Counted from the first letter of the stretch, positions 33,801 to 42,674 are shown. The stretch is DNA of 50,667 nt from Deltaproteobacteria bacterium (GCA_018433085.1 JAHDRW010000035.1:1-50667); one strand, 5' to 3'. Program-made: numbers and translations. Notes: generated by a model not told the origin, from the sequence alone.

Positions 33801-34775
33801 ATGATCAGTTCAATCTTGCTGTTGGGTGGAATCGGTTTTCTGGCTGCCCTCATCCTCGGGATTTCCGCGGTGACCTTTGCCGTGAAGATGGATCCACGGG
33901 AAAAGGCGGTCCTCGATCAGCTGCCTGGTGCGAACTGCGGTGCCTGCGGTTTTGCGGGATGTGCCGCCTTCGCGCACGAGATCACCGTAAACCCGGAGGC
34001 CGAGATGGCGTGTCCGGCGGTGAACGAAGAGGCTCTTCAAGCCATGTCGGAGATCCTCGGCAGGTCCCTGGGCGGCAGTGCTCCGCTCATCGCGTGCATA
34101 CGCTGCAAGGGTTCTCCTGCGGAGACGACAAACCGGTACGGCTACGTGGGGCCGAGGGACTGCCGCGCCGCGCAGATCGTGGCCGGCGGATCAAAGGGAT
34201 GCCAGTATGGCTGCCTGGGTCTGGGAACCTGTGAAGAGGTGTGCCCCTTCGGGGCCATCATCATGGGCGAGGACGGACTTCCCCACGTGATCGAATCGCT
34301 GTGTACCGGGTGCGGCAAGTGCGTGAGCGCATGCCCCCGGGGGATCATCCAGCTCATTCCCAGGACCGGGAACTACATTGTGGGCTGTATTTCCAGGGAT
34401 ACGGCGAAGGAAATGAAGCCGCTGTGCAAGGTGGGATGCATCAAGTGTGGAATCTGCGCCGATGTATGCCCCTTCGATGCGATTACGGTTTCCAAGACCA
34501 CATCGGCCGTGATCGATCAGGACAAGTGCCGCAGGTGCGGCCTGTGCGTGAGCGCGTGCCCGACCGGCGTCATCTCGGCCCTGAGAGTGCCTCAGAAGGC
34601 CCGCATCATCGCCGAGAAGTGCAAGGGATGCAGCATCTGCGAACAGGTGTGTCCGGCCGAGGCCATTTCCGGGAAGGTGAAGGAACCATATTTCGTCAAT
34701 GAAGGCAAGTGCATCGGCTGCGGCCTGTGTATAGAGAAGTGCCCGTCCGATGCCATAGAGAGGATCATCTCATGA
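33801..34775 (+). CDS. rnfB: Rnf complex iron-sulfur subunit RnfB
   Basis: This 324-residue protein has an N-terminal membrane anchor, then the LPGANCGACGFAGC cluster motif, then about six ferredoxin-type cysteine sets (GTCEEVCP, CTGCGKCVSACP, CIKCGICADVCP, CRRCGLCVSACP, CKGCSICEQVCP and CIGCGLCIEKCP). That is more clusters than in E. coli RsxB and resembles the enlarged RnfB of anaerobes. It takes electrons from soluble ferredoxin and passes them to the membrane core. Its stop overlaps the rnfC start. Confidence 0.95.
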   Translation: MISSILLLGGIGFLAALILGISAVTFAVKMDPREKAVLDQLPGANCGACGFAGCAAFAHEITVNPEAEMACPAVNEEALQAMSEILGRSLGGSAPLIACIRCKGSPAETTNRYGYVGPRDCRAAQIVAGGSKGCQYGCLGLGTCEEVCPFGAIIMGEDGLPHVIESLCTGCGKCVSACPRGIIQLIPRTGNYIVGCISRDTAKEMKPLCKVGCIKCGICADVCPFDAITVSKTTSAVIDQDKCRRCGLCVSACPTGVISALRVPQKARIIAEKCKGCSICEQVCPAEAISGKVKEPYFVNEGKCIGCGLCIEKCPSDAIERIIS

Positions 34776-36082
34776 AAACGTTCAAGGGCGGCATTCATCC
34801 ACCTGAGGAAAAGCAGCTCGTCAAAGACAATCCCATTGTCGATTTCCCCTTGAGCTCTCGATATCACGTGCTCGTTCAGCAGCATCTGGGCGCCCCGGCA
34901 AAACCCGTCGTAAAGGCGGGAGACGAGGTAAGGAAGGGACAGGTTCTCTCCGAGCCTCTGGGGTTCGTATCCGTGCCCGTCCATGCACCCACCTCCGGGC
35001 GGGTCAAGGAGATCGGCAGGATCGTTCATCCCGTGACCGGTCTTCTGGCCCCCTGTGTCGTCATCGATGCGGACGGCCGTGACGAGTGGGCCGAAGGGCT
35101 TCCCATGGAGCGCGACCCGTTCGCCATGAGCAGGGATGAGCTCCTGGACGCCATAAAGACGGCAGGGGTCGTGGGCATGGGCGGCGCAACCTTTCCCACC
35201 CACGTGAAGCTCTCCCCCCCAAAGGACAAGACCATCGACACCTTTATCGTGAACGGTGCCGAGTGCGAACCCTATCTCTCATCCGACCACCGGCTCATGC
35301 TGGAACAGCCCGAGCGGGTTCTGAAGGGGGCTGGGGTGGTCATGAAGATTCTCGGCCTCGACCGGGCCACCATCGCCATAGAGGCGAACAAGCCGGACGC
35401 TATCAAGCTCATGCGGGAAAAGGCACCGGCCGAGATCCAGGTGGAGGCCCTGAAGGTCAAGTATCCCCAGGGTGCTGAGAAACAGCTCATCAATGCCCTG
35501 ACCGGCCGCGAGGTCCCCTCGGGCGGGCTGCCCATGGATGTGGGGGCCGTGGTCCAGAATGCGGGGACCTGCGCCGCAGTCTGGGATGCATGCGCCCGCG
35601 GCATTCCCCTCATCGAGCGGATCACCTCGGTGACCGGCCGGGGAATCGTGCAGCCGAAGAACATCCGGGTGCGGGTGGGCACGCTCTTAAGAGAGGTCAT
35701 CGAATTCAGCGGCGGGCTCAATGGCGCTGCCAAGATCATATTCGGCGGACCCATGATGGGCATCGCGCAGTTCACGCAGGACATCGCAATCATGAAAGGC
35801 ACATCCGGTGTGCTGGTGTTGAGGGAAGAAGACACCAACATAACCGACTATTCCGCGTGCATATCCTGCGGGAGGTGCGTGGAGGCGTGTCCCATGGGGC
35901 TCATTCCCTCGACCCTGAGCAAGCTCGGCGAGAAGGGAATGTGGCAGAAGGCCAAGGAGAACAACCTGTTGGATTGCGTGGAATGCGGGAGCTGTACCTA
36001 TGTCTCCCCGGCCAACAGGCCGATCGTTCACTTCGTCAAACACCTGAAGGCGCTCAGCCGTGCAGCGAGCGCCAAGAAGTAA
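34772..36082 (+). CDS. rnfC: Rnf complex subunit RnfC
   Basis: This 436-residue subunit binds FMN and NADH and two [4Fe-4S] clusters. It has TFKGGIHPPEEKQL at the N-terminus, the nucleotide-binding VVGMGGATFPTHVKL, the region VNGAECEPYLSSDHRLM and the SLBB-like portion. The first cluster motif is CISCGRCVEACPMGL; the second is CVECGSCTYVSP, where Ser412 stands in the place of the usual fourth cysteine. The start at 34772 overlaps rnfB by 4 nt; an in-frame ATG at 34709 lies within rnfB. Compared with E. coli RsxC it lacks the long C-terminal repeat extension. Confidence 0.94.
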   Translation: MKTFKGGIHPPEEKQLVKDNPIVDFPLSSRYHVLVQQHLGAPAKPVVKAGDEVRKGQVLSEPLGFVSVPVHAPTSGRVKEIGRIVHPVTGLLAPCVVIDADGRDEWAEGLPMERDPFAMSRDELLDAIKTAGVVGMGGATFPTHVKLSPPKDKTIDTFIVNGAECEPYLSSDHRLMLEQPERVLKGAGVVMKILGLDRATIAIEANKPDAIKLMREKAPAEIQVEALKVKYPQGAEKQLINALTGREVPSGGLPMDVGAVVQNAGTCAAVWDACARGIPLIERITSVTGRGIVQPKNIRVRVGTLLREVIEFSGGLNGAAKIIFGGPMMGIAQFTQDIAIMKGTSGVLVLREEDTNITDYSACISCGRCVEACPMGLIPSTLSKLGEKGMWQKAKENNLLDCVECGSCTYVSPANRPIVHFVKHLKALSRAASAKK

Positions 36083-36093
36083 AGGGGCATGAA

Positions 36094-37131
36094 ATGAAGA
36101 ATATATCCGCTTCAAACCCTGCCGAGGATCCGGCAAGGGAGCAGGCGACGAAACTCAGCGTGTATGTTTCGAGCTCGCCCCACGTGCATTCGACAGAGGA
36201 TGTGCCATGGATCATGAGGCAGGTCATTTATGCATTGATTCCCGGCGCCCTGGTGGGGGTCTACTTTTTCGGCATCCCCGCCCTCAAGGTGATCGCCGTT
36301 GCGGTGGTGTCCTGCGTAGTCATGGAGGTGCTGTGGCAGAAGCTCACGGGAAACCCCATTACCGTCAAGGACGGCTCGGCCGTGCTGACCGGGCTGCTGC
36401 TGGCGATGAACCTTCCTTCCGGGGCTCCCTGGTGGCTCGTAGTGATCGGCTCGCTGGTGGCTATCATCATAGCCAAGCAGCTTTTCGGCGGGATCGGCAA
36501 CAATCCGTTCAACCCTGCGCTGGTCGGGCGGGTGTTTCTCCTGATCTCCTTCCCGGTGGCCATGACCACCTGGCCCGAGCCGCGGTCGTTCTTTTCCCAG
36601 GCCGCAGACGCGACTACCGGTGCAACGCCGCTTGGCGCGCTGAAGACCGCGATTTTCGAGCACGGCACCATCGCGGCTGCACCCGGAATGAACCTCATGG
36701 ACCCGTTCCTCGGCAACGTGGGGGGATCTCTGGGTGAGATATCGGCACTGGCGCTGATCCTGGGAGGCATCTATCTCATCGCCAGGAAGATCATAACCTG
36801 GCATATCCCGGTGGTATACATCGCGACGGTCGCTGTGTTTACCGGCATACTCTGGCTCATCAACCCCGAAGGCTATGCCAGTCCGAGCTTTCACCTCGTT
36901 GCCGGCGGGCTCATGCTCGGTGCGTTTTTCATGGCAACGGACATGGTGACCTCGCCCATCACGAACACAGGCAAGGTCGTCTTTGCCGCAGGATGCGGGG
37001 TGATCACCGTGGTGATACGTCTGTGGGGAGGATATCCCGAAGGGGTGTCGTTCGCGATCCTGATCATGAACGCCTTTGTCCCCCTGATCAACCGAGCCAC
37101 CAGGCCGACGAAATTTGGAGCCGTGCGATGA
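36094..37131 (+). CDS. rnfD: Rnf complex subunit RnfD
   Basis: This 345-residue integral membrane subunit carries covalently bound FMN. The flavinylation site is Thr178 in TTGATPLGAL. The family block GNPITVKDGSAVLTGLLLAM and the sequence FGGIGNNPFNPALVGRVF are present. The N-terminal 35 residues are cytoplasmic and hydrophilic. The start at 36094 follows AAAGGGG, and the stop overlaps rnfG by 4 nt (ATGA). With RnfG it forms the flavin path across the membrane. Confidence 0.95.
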   Translation: MKNISASNPAEDPAREQATKLSVYVSSSPHVHSTEDVPWIMRQVIYALIPGALVGVYFFGIPALKVIAVAVVSCVVMEVLWQKLTGNPITVKDGSAVLTGLLLAMNLPSGAPWWLVVIGSLVAIIIAKQLFGGIGNNPFNPALVGRVFLLISFPVAMTTWPEPRSFFSQAADATTGATPLGALKTAIFEHGTIAAAPGMNLMDPFLGNVGGSLGEISALALILGGIYLIARKIITWHIPVVYIATVAVFTGILWLINPEGYASPSFHLVAGGLMLGAFFMATDMVTSPITNTGKVVFAAGCGVITVVIRLWGGYPEGVSFAILIMNAFVPLINRATRPTKFGAVR

Positions 37132-37703
37132 AAGAGATCGTCAAACTCATCTCTGTGCTAACGGTCGTATGTGTACTGGCGGGACTGTCTCTGTCCTTTG
37201 TCAGTGATGCCACCCAGGAGGCGCGCGATTACCAGGACAGGCTCGAACTTCTGAGCTCGCTCAACATGGTTCTTCCGGCGCATGACAACGAAGCCGACAA
37301 GGATGTCGTGGAAGTCACGGGCGACACGTATTATCTCGCCAAAAAGGATGGGGAGGTGAACGGTATCGCGTTCATCACCTCGTCTGACAAGGGCTATAGC
37401 GGTCTCATCCGGGTCATCGTCGGCGTGCAGCCTGACGGAGAGATCGTCTCCATCGGGATTCTCGAGCAGAAGGAGACCCCGGGGCTGGGATCGAAGATCA
37501 CCGAAGACTGGTTTGTCGATCAGTACAAGGGAAAATCTCTGGAAAATGCCAGGTGGGCGGTGAAGAAAGACAGCGGAGACTTCGAACAGATCTCCGGGGC
37601 CACCATATCGCCGCGTGCGGTCACCGGTGCGGTTCAGAAGGGGCTGCAGGCATACCAGGAAGACAAGCAGGAGATTCTCGGAGGCAGTGATGTCGTTCAA
37701 TAA
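37128..37703 (+). CDS. rnfG: Rnf complex subunit RnfG
   Basis: This 191-residue protein has one N-terminal transmembrane helix (ISVLTVVCVLAGLSLSFV) and a periplasmic FMN-binding domain. FMN is attached to Thr159 in ISGATISPRAV, the substrate motif of the ApbE flavin transferase. The core EQKETPGLGSKITEDWF is typical of RnfG/NqrC. It is coupled to rnfD and rnfE by overlaps at both ends. No apbE gene is in the window. Confidence 0.95.
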   Translation: MKEIVKLISVLTVVCVLAGLSLSFVSDATQEARDYQDRLELLSSLNMVLPAHDNEADKDVVEVTGDTYYLAKKDGEVNGIAFITSSDKGYSGLIRVIVGVQPDGEIVSIGILEQKETPGLGSKITEDWFVDQYKGKSLENARWAVKKDSGDFEQISGATISPRAVTGAVQKGLQAYQEDKQEILGGSDVVQ

Positions 37704-38346
37704 GGAACTGATAAAAGGAATTTGGAAAGAAAATCCGGTATTTATCCTCGTTCTGGGGATGTGCCCCGTGCTTGCGGTCACCACTTCGGCGATCAACGGC
37801 CTCGGGATGGGCGTTGCCACGACCTTTGTGCTCATCTGCTCGAACATCGTGGTCTCCATCATACGCTCCTATGTTCCAGACCGGGTGAGGATCCCGGTGT
37901 TCATCGTGGTGATCGCCTCGTTCGTCACCATCGTGGATCTCACCATGAGCGGGTATTTCCGGGGGTTGTATCACGCGCTCGGGCTCTTCATCCCCCTGAT
38001 CGTGGTGAACTGCATCATCCTCGGACGGGCCGAGGCCTTTGCCTCCAAGAAGTCCATCCCGCTCTCCATTGCCGATGCCGTAGGCATGGGTGCGGGTTTT
38101 ACCCTGGCGCTGGTGATGCTCGGAGGCGTCAGGGAGATTTTCGGAAACGGCACCATTTTCGATTTCAGCATCTTCGGCAGCGGCTTTGAGCCGGTTCTGG
38201 TCATGATACTGCCGCCGGGTGCGTTCCTCACACTGGGGGTCCTTACAGGAGTGTTTTCAGCAATCGAAAAATACAGATCGAAAGAATGGAGGAAATATGT
38301 CAGCCAAGATCTTGGGAAAACAGCAGTTGTCAGAGAACGTCTTTAA
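37690..38346 (+). CDS. rnfE: Rnf complex subunit RnfE
   Basis: This 218-residue integral membrane subunit is a paralogue of RnfA. Signature blocks are KENPVFILVLGMCPVLAVTTSA and FIPLIVVNCIILGRAEAFASK, which supply the iron-binding cysteines. It starts inside rnfG (14-nt overlap), as in other rnf operons. Its last 17 codons overlap the start of nfnA by 50 nt in another frame, an unusually long overlap. The C-terminal tail (EWRKYVSQDLGKTAV) is hydrophilic. Confidence 0.95.
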   Translation: MSFNKELIKGIWKENPVFILVLGMCPVLAVTTSAINGLGMGVATTFVLICSNIVVSIIRSYVPDRVRIPVFIVVIASFVTIVDLTMSGYFRGLYHALGLFIPLIVVNCIILGRAEAFASKKSIPLSIADAVGMGAGFTLALVMLGGVREIFGNGTIFDFSIFGSGFEPVLVMILPPGAFLTLGVLTGVFSAIEKYRSKEWRKYVSQDLGKTAVVRERL

Positions 38347-39151
38347 ACTGGTCTTAGACGCTCCAAAGATCGCAAAGAAGAGAAAGGCTGGACAGTTCGT
38401 GGTCTTGAGAATCCACGAAGAGGGAGAGCGGATCCCCCTCACCATTGCTGATGCCGATCCTGCGAAGGGAACGCTGACCATCATTTTCCAGGTTGTAGGG
38501 AAAAGCACCGCTCACCTTTCCGGGCTCGAGGTCGGCGACAGCCTGCTGGATCTCGTGGGGCCCATGGGCAAGCCGACTCATGTCGAAAAGATCGGAACAG
38601 TGGTCTGCGTCGGCGGCGGTGTGGGCGTGGCACCGGTCTATCCAATTACCCAGGCAATGAAAAACGCCGGAAACTATGTCATTTCCATCATCGGAGCCAG
38701 ATGCAAGGATCTCATCATCATGGAAGACGAGATGAAGGCGGTCTCCGATGAGATCATCGTGACTACGGACGACGGGTCCTACGGGTATCACGGGTTCGTG
38801 AGCCAGGCCCTCGAAGAGAAGTATCTCATGGCGGGAGACAAGAAAATTGATCTGGCGGTGGCCGTCGGGCCGGTTCCCATGATGCGGGCGCTGTGCGACG
38901 TGACGAAGAAGTATAATGTCCCCACCGTGGTGTCTCTGAACTCGATCATGGTCGATGCAACGGGAATGTGCGGCGCCTGCAGAGTTACGGTGGGCGGCAA
39001 GACCCGTTTCGTCTGCGTCGACGGGCCGGAATTCGACGGGCATCAGGTGGATTTCAAGGAGCTCATAGACCGGCAGCGCATTTATCTCGACCAGGAAAAA
39101 GAATGCTACGACCATTACTGCACATGCAGACAGCAGGGAAAGGGGGCATAA
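38297..39151 (+). CDS. nfnA: NADH-dependent ferredoxin:NADP+ oxidoreductase subunit A
   Basis: This 284-residue protein is the FAD- and [2Fe-2S]-containing subunit related to sulfide dehydrogenase beta and dihydroorotate dehydrogenase electron-transfer subunits. It shows an FAD-binding domain with RIPLTIADADPAKGTL, an NAD-binding fold with VVCVGGGVGVAPVYPI and a cysteine region near the C-terminus (TGMCGACRVTVGGKTRFVC) for the [2Fe-2S] cluster. GGAGG precedes the ATG. The alternative start 78 nt upstream would lie deep in rnfE. With NfnB it couples NADH and reduced ferredoxin to NADPH. Confidence 0.93.
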   Translation: MSAKILGKQQLSENVFKLVLDAPKIAKKRKAGQFVVLRIHEEGERIPLTIADADPAKGTLTIIFQVVGKSTAHLSGLEVGDSLLDLVGPMGKPTHVEKIGTVVCVGGGVGVAPVYPITQAMKNAGNYVISIIGARCKDLIIMEDEMKAVSDEIIVTTDDGSYGYHGFVSQALEEKYLMAGDKKIDLAVAVGPVPMMRALCDVTKKYNVPTVVSLNSIMVDATGMCGACRVTVGGKTRFVCVDGPEFDGHQVDFKELIDRQRIYLDQEKECYDHYCTCRQQGKGA

Positions 39152-39155
39152 TACC

Positions 39156-40559
39156 ATGGAAATGAAAGAAAGACTGAAGATCCCTCGTCAGCCGATGCCG
39201 GAACAGGATCCGCAGGTACGCAAGAGAAACTTTGAAGAAGTTCCGCTGGGCTATACCCCCGAAGTTGCGAAGGCCGAGGCGCTGAGGTGCATCCAGTGCA
39301 AGAAGCCCGAGTGCGTCGAAGGGTGCCCGGTCGAGGTCGATATTCCCGGGTTCATCGCCCTGATCGCCGAAGGCAAGTTCATCGATGCGGCAAGGAAGAT
39401 CAAGCAGACCAATGCACTGCCCGCGGTCTGCGGCAGGGTATGCCCGCAGGAAGTTCAGTGCGAGATCAGGTGTGTGCGCGGAAGGAAAGGAGAACCCGTG
39501 GCTATCGGAAGGCTTGAGCGTTTCGTGGCCGACTACGAGCGTGCCGCGGGTGAGGTGTCCATCCCGAAGATCGAGACCCAAACCGGCAAGAAGATAGCGA
39601 TCGTGGGGTCCGGACCCTCCGGTCTGACCGTGGCGGGGGACCTGGTGCAGATGGGCCATGATGTCACGATATTCGAGGCCCTGCATGCAGCCGGGGGAGT
39701 TCTGGTGTATGGAATTCCCGAATTCAGGCTGCCGAAGGCCATTGTGGCGTCAGAGGTTGACTATCTGAAGAAATTGGGTGTAAAAATAGAGACGTCGAAT
39801 GTGATCGGCAAGGTGGCAACCGTGGATGAACTCTTTGCAGAGGGTTACGATGCCGTGTTTCTGGGCACTGGAGCGGGCCTGCCCTCTTTCATGAACATCC
39901 CCGGTGAAAACCTCAACGGCGTCTATTCCGCCAACGAGTACCTCACCCGGTCGAACCTCATGAAGGCATACCGGTTTCCCGAGTACGACACCCCCATCGT
40001 CCGCGGCAAGAACGTGGCCGTCATTGGCGGCGGAAACGTGGCCATGGACTCGGCCCGTACCGCCATGAGGCTCGGCGCCGACCATGTTTACCTCGTCTAC
40101 CGCAGGTCGCGCCAGGAAATGCCGGCAAGGATCGAAGAGATCCACCATGCGGAAGAAGAGGGGATAGAGCTTCACCTTCTCACGAACCCCATCCGGTACA
40201 TCGGCAATGACAAAGGCTGGGTCACGGGCATCGAGTGTCTGAGGATGGAGCTGGGCGAGCCGGATGACTCCGGAAGGCGCAGGCCGGTTCCCATCAAGGG
40301 GAGCGAGTTCGTCAAGGACGTCGACACCGTGGTGGTCGCCATCGGCGCGGGCTCGAATCCCCTGGTGCAGAGCACGACCCCGGGTCTGGACACCAACAAA
40401 TGGAACTATATCATTGCGGATGAGGAAACGGGCCAGACCTCGCGCGAAGGCGTGTTTGCCGGCGGCGATATCGTCACGGGCGCCGCAACGGTCATCCTGG
40501 CCATGGGTGCCGGCAGAAAGGCGGCCAGGGCGATTCACAAGTATGTGATGTCAAAGTAA
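39156..40559 (+). CDS. nfnB: NADH-dependent ferredoxin:NADP+ oxidoreductase subunit B
   Basis: This 467-residue protein belongs to the NfnB/glutamate synthase small-subunit family. The N-terminal domain has two [4Fe-4S] motifs (CIQCKKPECVEGCP and CGRVCPQEVQCEIRCVRG). Two dinucleotide-binding folds follow (IAIVGSGPSGLTVAGDL for FAD, VAVIGGGNVAMDSART for NADP) and the family ending GVFAGGDIVTGAATVILAMG. No GltB large subunit is nearby and nfnA lies 4 nt upstream, so NfnB is preferred over GltD. The catalytic role is flavin-based electron bifurcation. Confidence 0.93.
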   Translation: MEMKERLKIPRQPMPEQDPQVRKRNFEEVPLGYTPEVAKAEALRCIQCKKPECVEGCPVEVDIPGFIALIAEGKFIDAARKIKQTNALPAVCGRVCPQEVQCEIRCVRGRKGEPVAIGRLERFVADYERAAGEVSIPKIETQTGKKIAIVGSGPSGLTVAGDLVQMGHDVTIFEALHAAGGVLVYGIPEFRLPKAIVASEVDYLKKLGVKIETSNVIGKVATVDELFAEGYDAVFLGTGAGLPSFMNIPGENLNGVYSANEYLTRSNLMKAYRFPEYDTPIVRGKNVAVIGGGNVAMDSARTAMRLGADHVYLVYRRSRQEMPARIEEIHHAEEEGIELHLLTNPIRYIGNDKGWVTGIECLRMELGEPDDSGRRRPVPIKGSEFVKDVDTVVVAIGAGSNPLVQSTTPGLDTNKWNYIIADEETGQTSREGVFAGGDIVTGAATVILAMGAGRKAARAIHKYVMSK

Positions 40560-40583
40560 AATACGGTCTCTAGAGGAGAGGAT

Positions 40584-40949
40584 ATGACCCTTGCTGAAAT
40601 CAAGAACCTTCTTGACGCGGACGTCGTCGTCGGGGAAGAAATGCTGAACATGGAAGTAAACACCGGTTTTGCAGCGGATCTGATGAGCGACGTTCTCGCA
40701 TTCGCCAAGGAAGGGTCTATTCTCCTGACCGGACTTACCAATCCTCTGGTCGTCAGGACGGCGGAGACGCTGGATTTGAGGGCCATCATCTTCGTGCGGG
40801 GGAAGCATCCGTCTCCGGATGCCGTGAAGCTGGCAAAGGAGAAGAACATCCCCCTGCTCGGAACCAAGTTCATTCTCTTCGAATCCTGCGGCAGGCTGTT
40901 CTCCGCAGGTATGAGAGGATCCATCCAGAAGGTCGGCGAAGCCTCGTAA
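40584..40949 (+). CDS. DRTGG-domain protein
   Basis: This 121-residue protein consists of a single DRTGG-type domain, with LLDADVVVGEEMLNMEVNTGFAADLMSDVLAFAKEG-like layout (named for a motif first seen next to CBS domains and in phosphotransacetylase). It is 24 nt after nfnB in the same direction and likely in the same transcript. Small DRTGG proteins often lie beside hydrogenase or redox gene sets in anaerobes, so a nucleotide-sensing or regulatory role in redox balance is possible. Function is not established. Confidence 0.78.
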   Translation: MTLAEIKNLLDADVVVGEEMLNMEVNTGFAADLMSDVLAFAKEGSILLTGLTNPLVVRTAETLDLRAIIFVRGKHPSPDAVKLAKEKNIPLLGTKFILFESCGRLFSAGMRGSIQKVGEAS

Positions 40950-41161
40950 GGCTTTGCCGGCCTTCTGACTTCATTTCTGCAGATCGGGCACACCGCATCG
41001 GCGCTCCAGAAGCCTTGGCGGGTTCCCAGCCGTATATCGGGCGGAAGGGAATCGGCGCGATCTTCATGATCTCCCTTCACCCGAACCGTTGATTTAGAGT
41101 TGCAAATGCAAGCTTAAGTTGGTAGGATTATTGGACGATAGAGTAAGTGAGAGGTGCTTTG

Positions 41162-41470
41162 ATGCCAGGGCCGTCCGACATATCTGCAATACTCTCCCAG
41201 GGTGGGAGGATCGAGAAGATAAGTCAGAGCTCGTTTGTCCAGCCCGATATCGCCAAACAGGTGCTCACGGAAGAAGAGGCCAAGGAACGGCTCCGGAAGA
41301 GCAGGGAGGTCAACGAGTCTCAGAAGGGACAGCAGATTGTTGCCAAGGATCGTGACAGGCGGGGGCCCCGGGATGAGCGCAAGGGAAAGCCGGCCGACAG
41401 GAACGGCGATACACCGGATGAGTCCTCGCCCGATCAGGTGACAAAACATCTCATAGACGTGGTGGTGTAA
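41162..41470 (+). CDS. Small hydrophilic protein of the flagellar-like cluster
   Basis: This protein of about 102 residues is highly charged and probably largely helical or disordered. Its N-terminal half (IAKQVLTEEEAKERLRKSRE) is Glu/Lys/Arg-rich; the C-terminal half is low-complexity and Asp/Pro/Arg-rich. No domain is recognised. The start at 41162 has GAGAGG upstream. It is 3 nt from the next gene and opens a four-gene cluster with FliK-like and FlhB-like products, suggesting a role in the same apparatus. Confidence 0.6.
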   Translation: MPGPSDISAILSQGGRIEKISQSSFVQPDIAKQVLTEEEAKERLRKSREVNESQKGQQIVAKDRDRRGPRDERKGKPADRNGDTPDESSPDQVTKHLIDVVV

Positions 41471-41473
41471 GTC

Positions 41474-41902
41474 TTGGACCCGACCAAAATATTGCTCCTG
41501 GTTCAGATTGCCGTGCTGGTCGTTCTCCTGGCGGTGGTGACATTCTTCCTGGTTCTCGATAAAAGGAAAAAGCCCCTGCCGAACGCATTCGACGAGCTCA
41601 AGGATGTCATCCAGCAGACAAGGGATCTCTCGGGGAGCTTCCAGGAGCAGATCCAGATAAAGATCGATCTCGTCAACCGGATAATGGCCGAGCTCGACGA
41701 CAAGATCCGCGAGGCCCGCCTGACGGCGGAGGAGATCGAGAAGGTGAATCTGGTCATCAGGCAGTCAAGGGACTTTACGGCCTCGGATGTGCTGAAATTG
41801 TCCAGGGGAGGGTACGAGCCCGGAGATATCTCACGGCTGACCGGCATCCCCCTTGGCGAGATTCAGCTCATGATCAAAATGAACCAACAGGATGATGCAT
41901 AA
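41474..41902 (+). CDS. DUF2802/DUF6115-like membrane-anchored coiled-coil protein
   Basis: This 142-residue protein has an N-terminal transmembrane helix (ILLLVQIAVLVVLLAVVTFFLV), a coiled coil (about residues 35-95) and a C-terminal helix-turn-helix-like segment (LKLSRGGYEPGDISRLTGIP, then GEIQLMIKM). Such small proteins accompany flagellar genes in many bacteria. The start is TTG at 41474, because no ATG or GTG with a ribosome binding site lies closer. Its stop overlaps the FliK-like gene by 11 nt. Confidence 0.65.
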   Translation: MDPTKILLLVQIAVLVVLLAVVTFFLVLDKRKKPLPNAFDELKDVIQQTRDLSGSFQEQIQIKIDLVNRIMAELDDKIREARLTAEEIEKVNLVIRQSRDFTASDVLKLSRGGYEPGDISRLTGIPLGEIQLMIKMNQQDDA

Positions 41903-42674
41903 CCTCCCGATGCAGATCCTCGCCGGGCAGATCCGTCCAGACTCGATCGTTCTCAGCGGGAAGATACCCTCCCTCACCATCGGCAAGACCCTTGTCGTCA
42001 CGGTTTTGTCCACTCCCAAGGCAGGCCGGGTTCTGGTCTCCATGTTCGGAAAGCACGTCCAGGTGGAGACCGCCATGGCGCTTCACAAGGGACAGGTCAT
42101 CAATCTGAAGGTCCATGCATTGAGCCCCAGGATCGTGCTGAAGCCGGCAGGGCCGGGGGCGGATACCCCGGAAGGCGGACAGCAGGATATCGGGTCCGTG
42201 GTGAGCCGTCTGGCGGGAAGTTTTGGCGAAAAGTCGGTGGAGGCCTTTCTCATCCAGGAAATTCTCGGTCGACTTACATCGCAATCGAAAGGTGATGCGT
42301 CGCAGAATCAGGCAATCGCTTCGCTCATCGAACAGGTGCTCCAGTACCCCCAGGCACTCGCTTTTCTGTTCATCCCCCTGAAGGACGACGGCTCACAGGG
42401 CAGTGCCAAGGTATGGATCGAACGGGACGGGGACGCATATACCCTCCAGTTTTGGATCGAGACCGACCATCTGGGAAGCCTCGAGTGCACCGCCCGGGTG
42501 GATCAGGCTATCGACGTGGAGATCAGAACGCCCTTGCCCGAAACCGCAGACTATCTGAGCCGGCACGTGCACGAGCTTGAGCAGAGCCTTGGGCCCTTCG
42601 GCGTCCGGCACGTCGGGATCTCCCTTGCGACGTTGAGGGAAGGGCAGCTTAAGGGAGTGGACGTCCTCGTATGA
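41892..42674 (+). CDS. FliK-like flagellar hook-length control domain protein
   Basis: This 260-residue protein has an N-terminal beta-rich part, a helical linker and a C-terminal part resembling the Flg_hook domain of FliK: DAYTLQFWIETDHLGSLECT, then VEIRTPLPETADYLSRHVHEL and a final GVRHVGISLA. The fold resembles substrate-specificity switch proteins of type III export systems. It overlaps both neighbours (ATGA with the FlhB-like gene). The assignment rests on the C-terminal pattern and position, not on strong conservation. Confidence 0.6.
   Translation: MMHNLPMQILAGQIRPDSIVLSGKIPSLTIGKTLVVTVLSTPKAGRVLVSMFGKHVQVETAMALHKGQVINLKVHALSPRIVLKPAGPGADTPEGGQQDIGSVVSRLAGSFGEKSVEAFLIQEILGRLTSQSKGDASQNQAIASLIEQVLQYPQALAFLFIPLKDDGSQGSAKVWIERDGDAYTLQFWIETDHLGSLECTARVDQAIDVEIRTPLPETADYLSRHVHELEQSLGPFGVRHVGISLATLREGQLKGVDVLV

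Noticed and set aside
39156..40559. Annotation of nfnB as glutamate synthase small subunit (gltD)
   Set aside because: No gltB is present and the gene directly follows nfnA in the Rnf-Nfn cluster.
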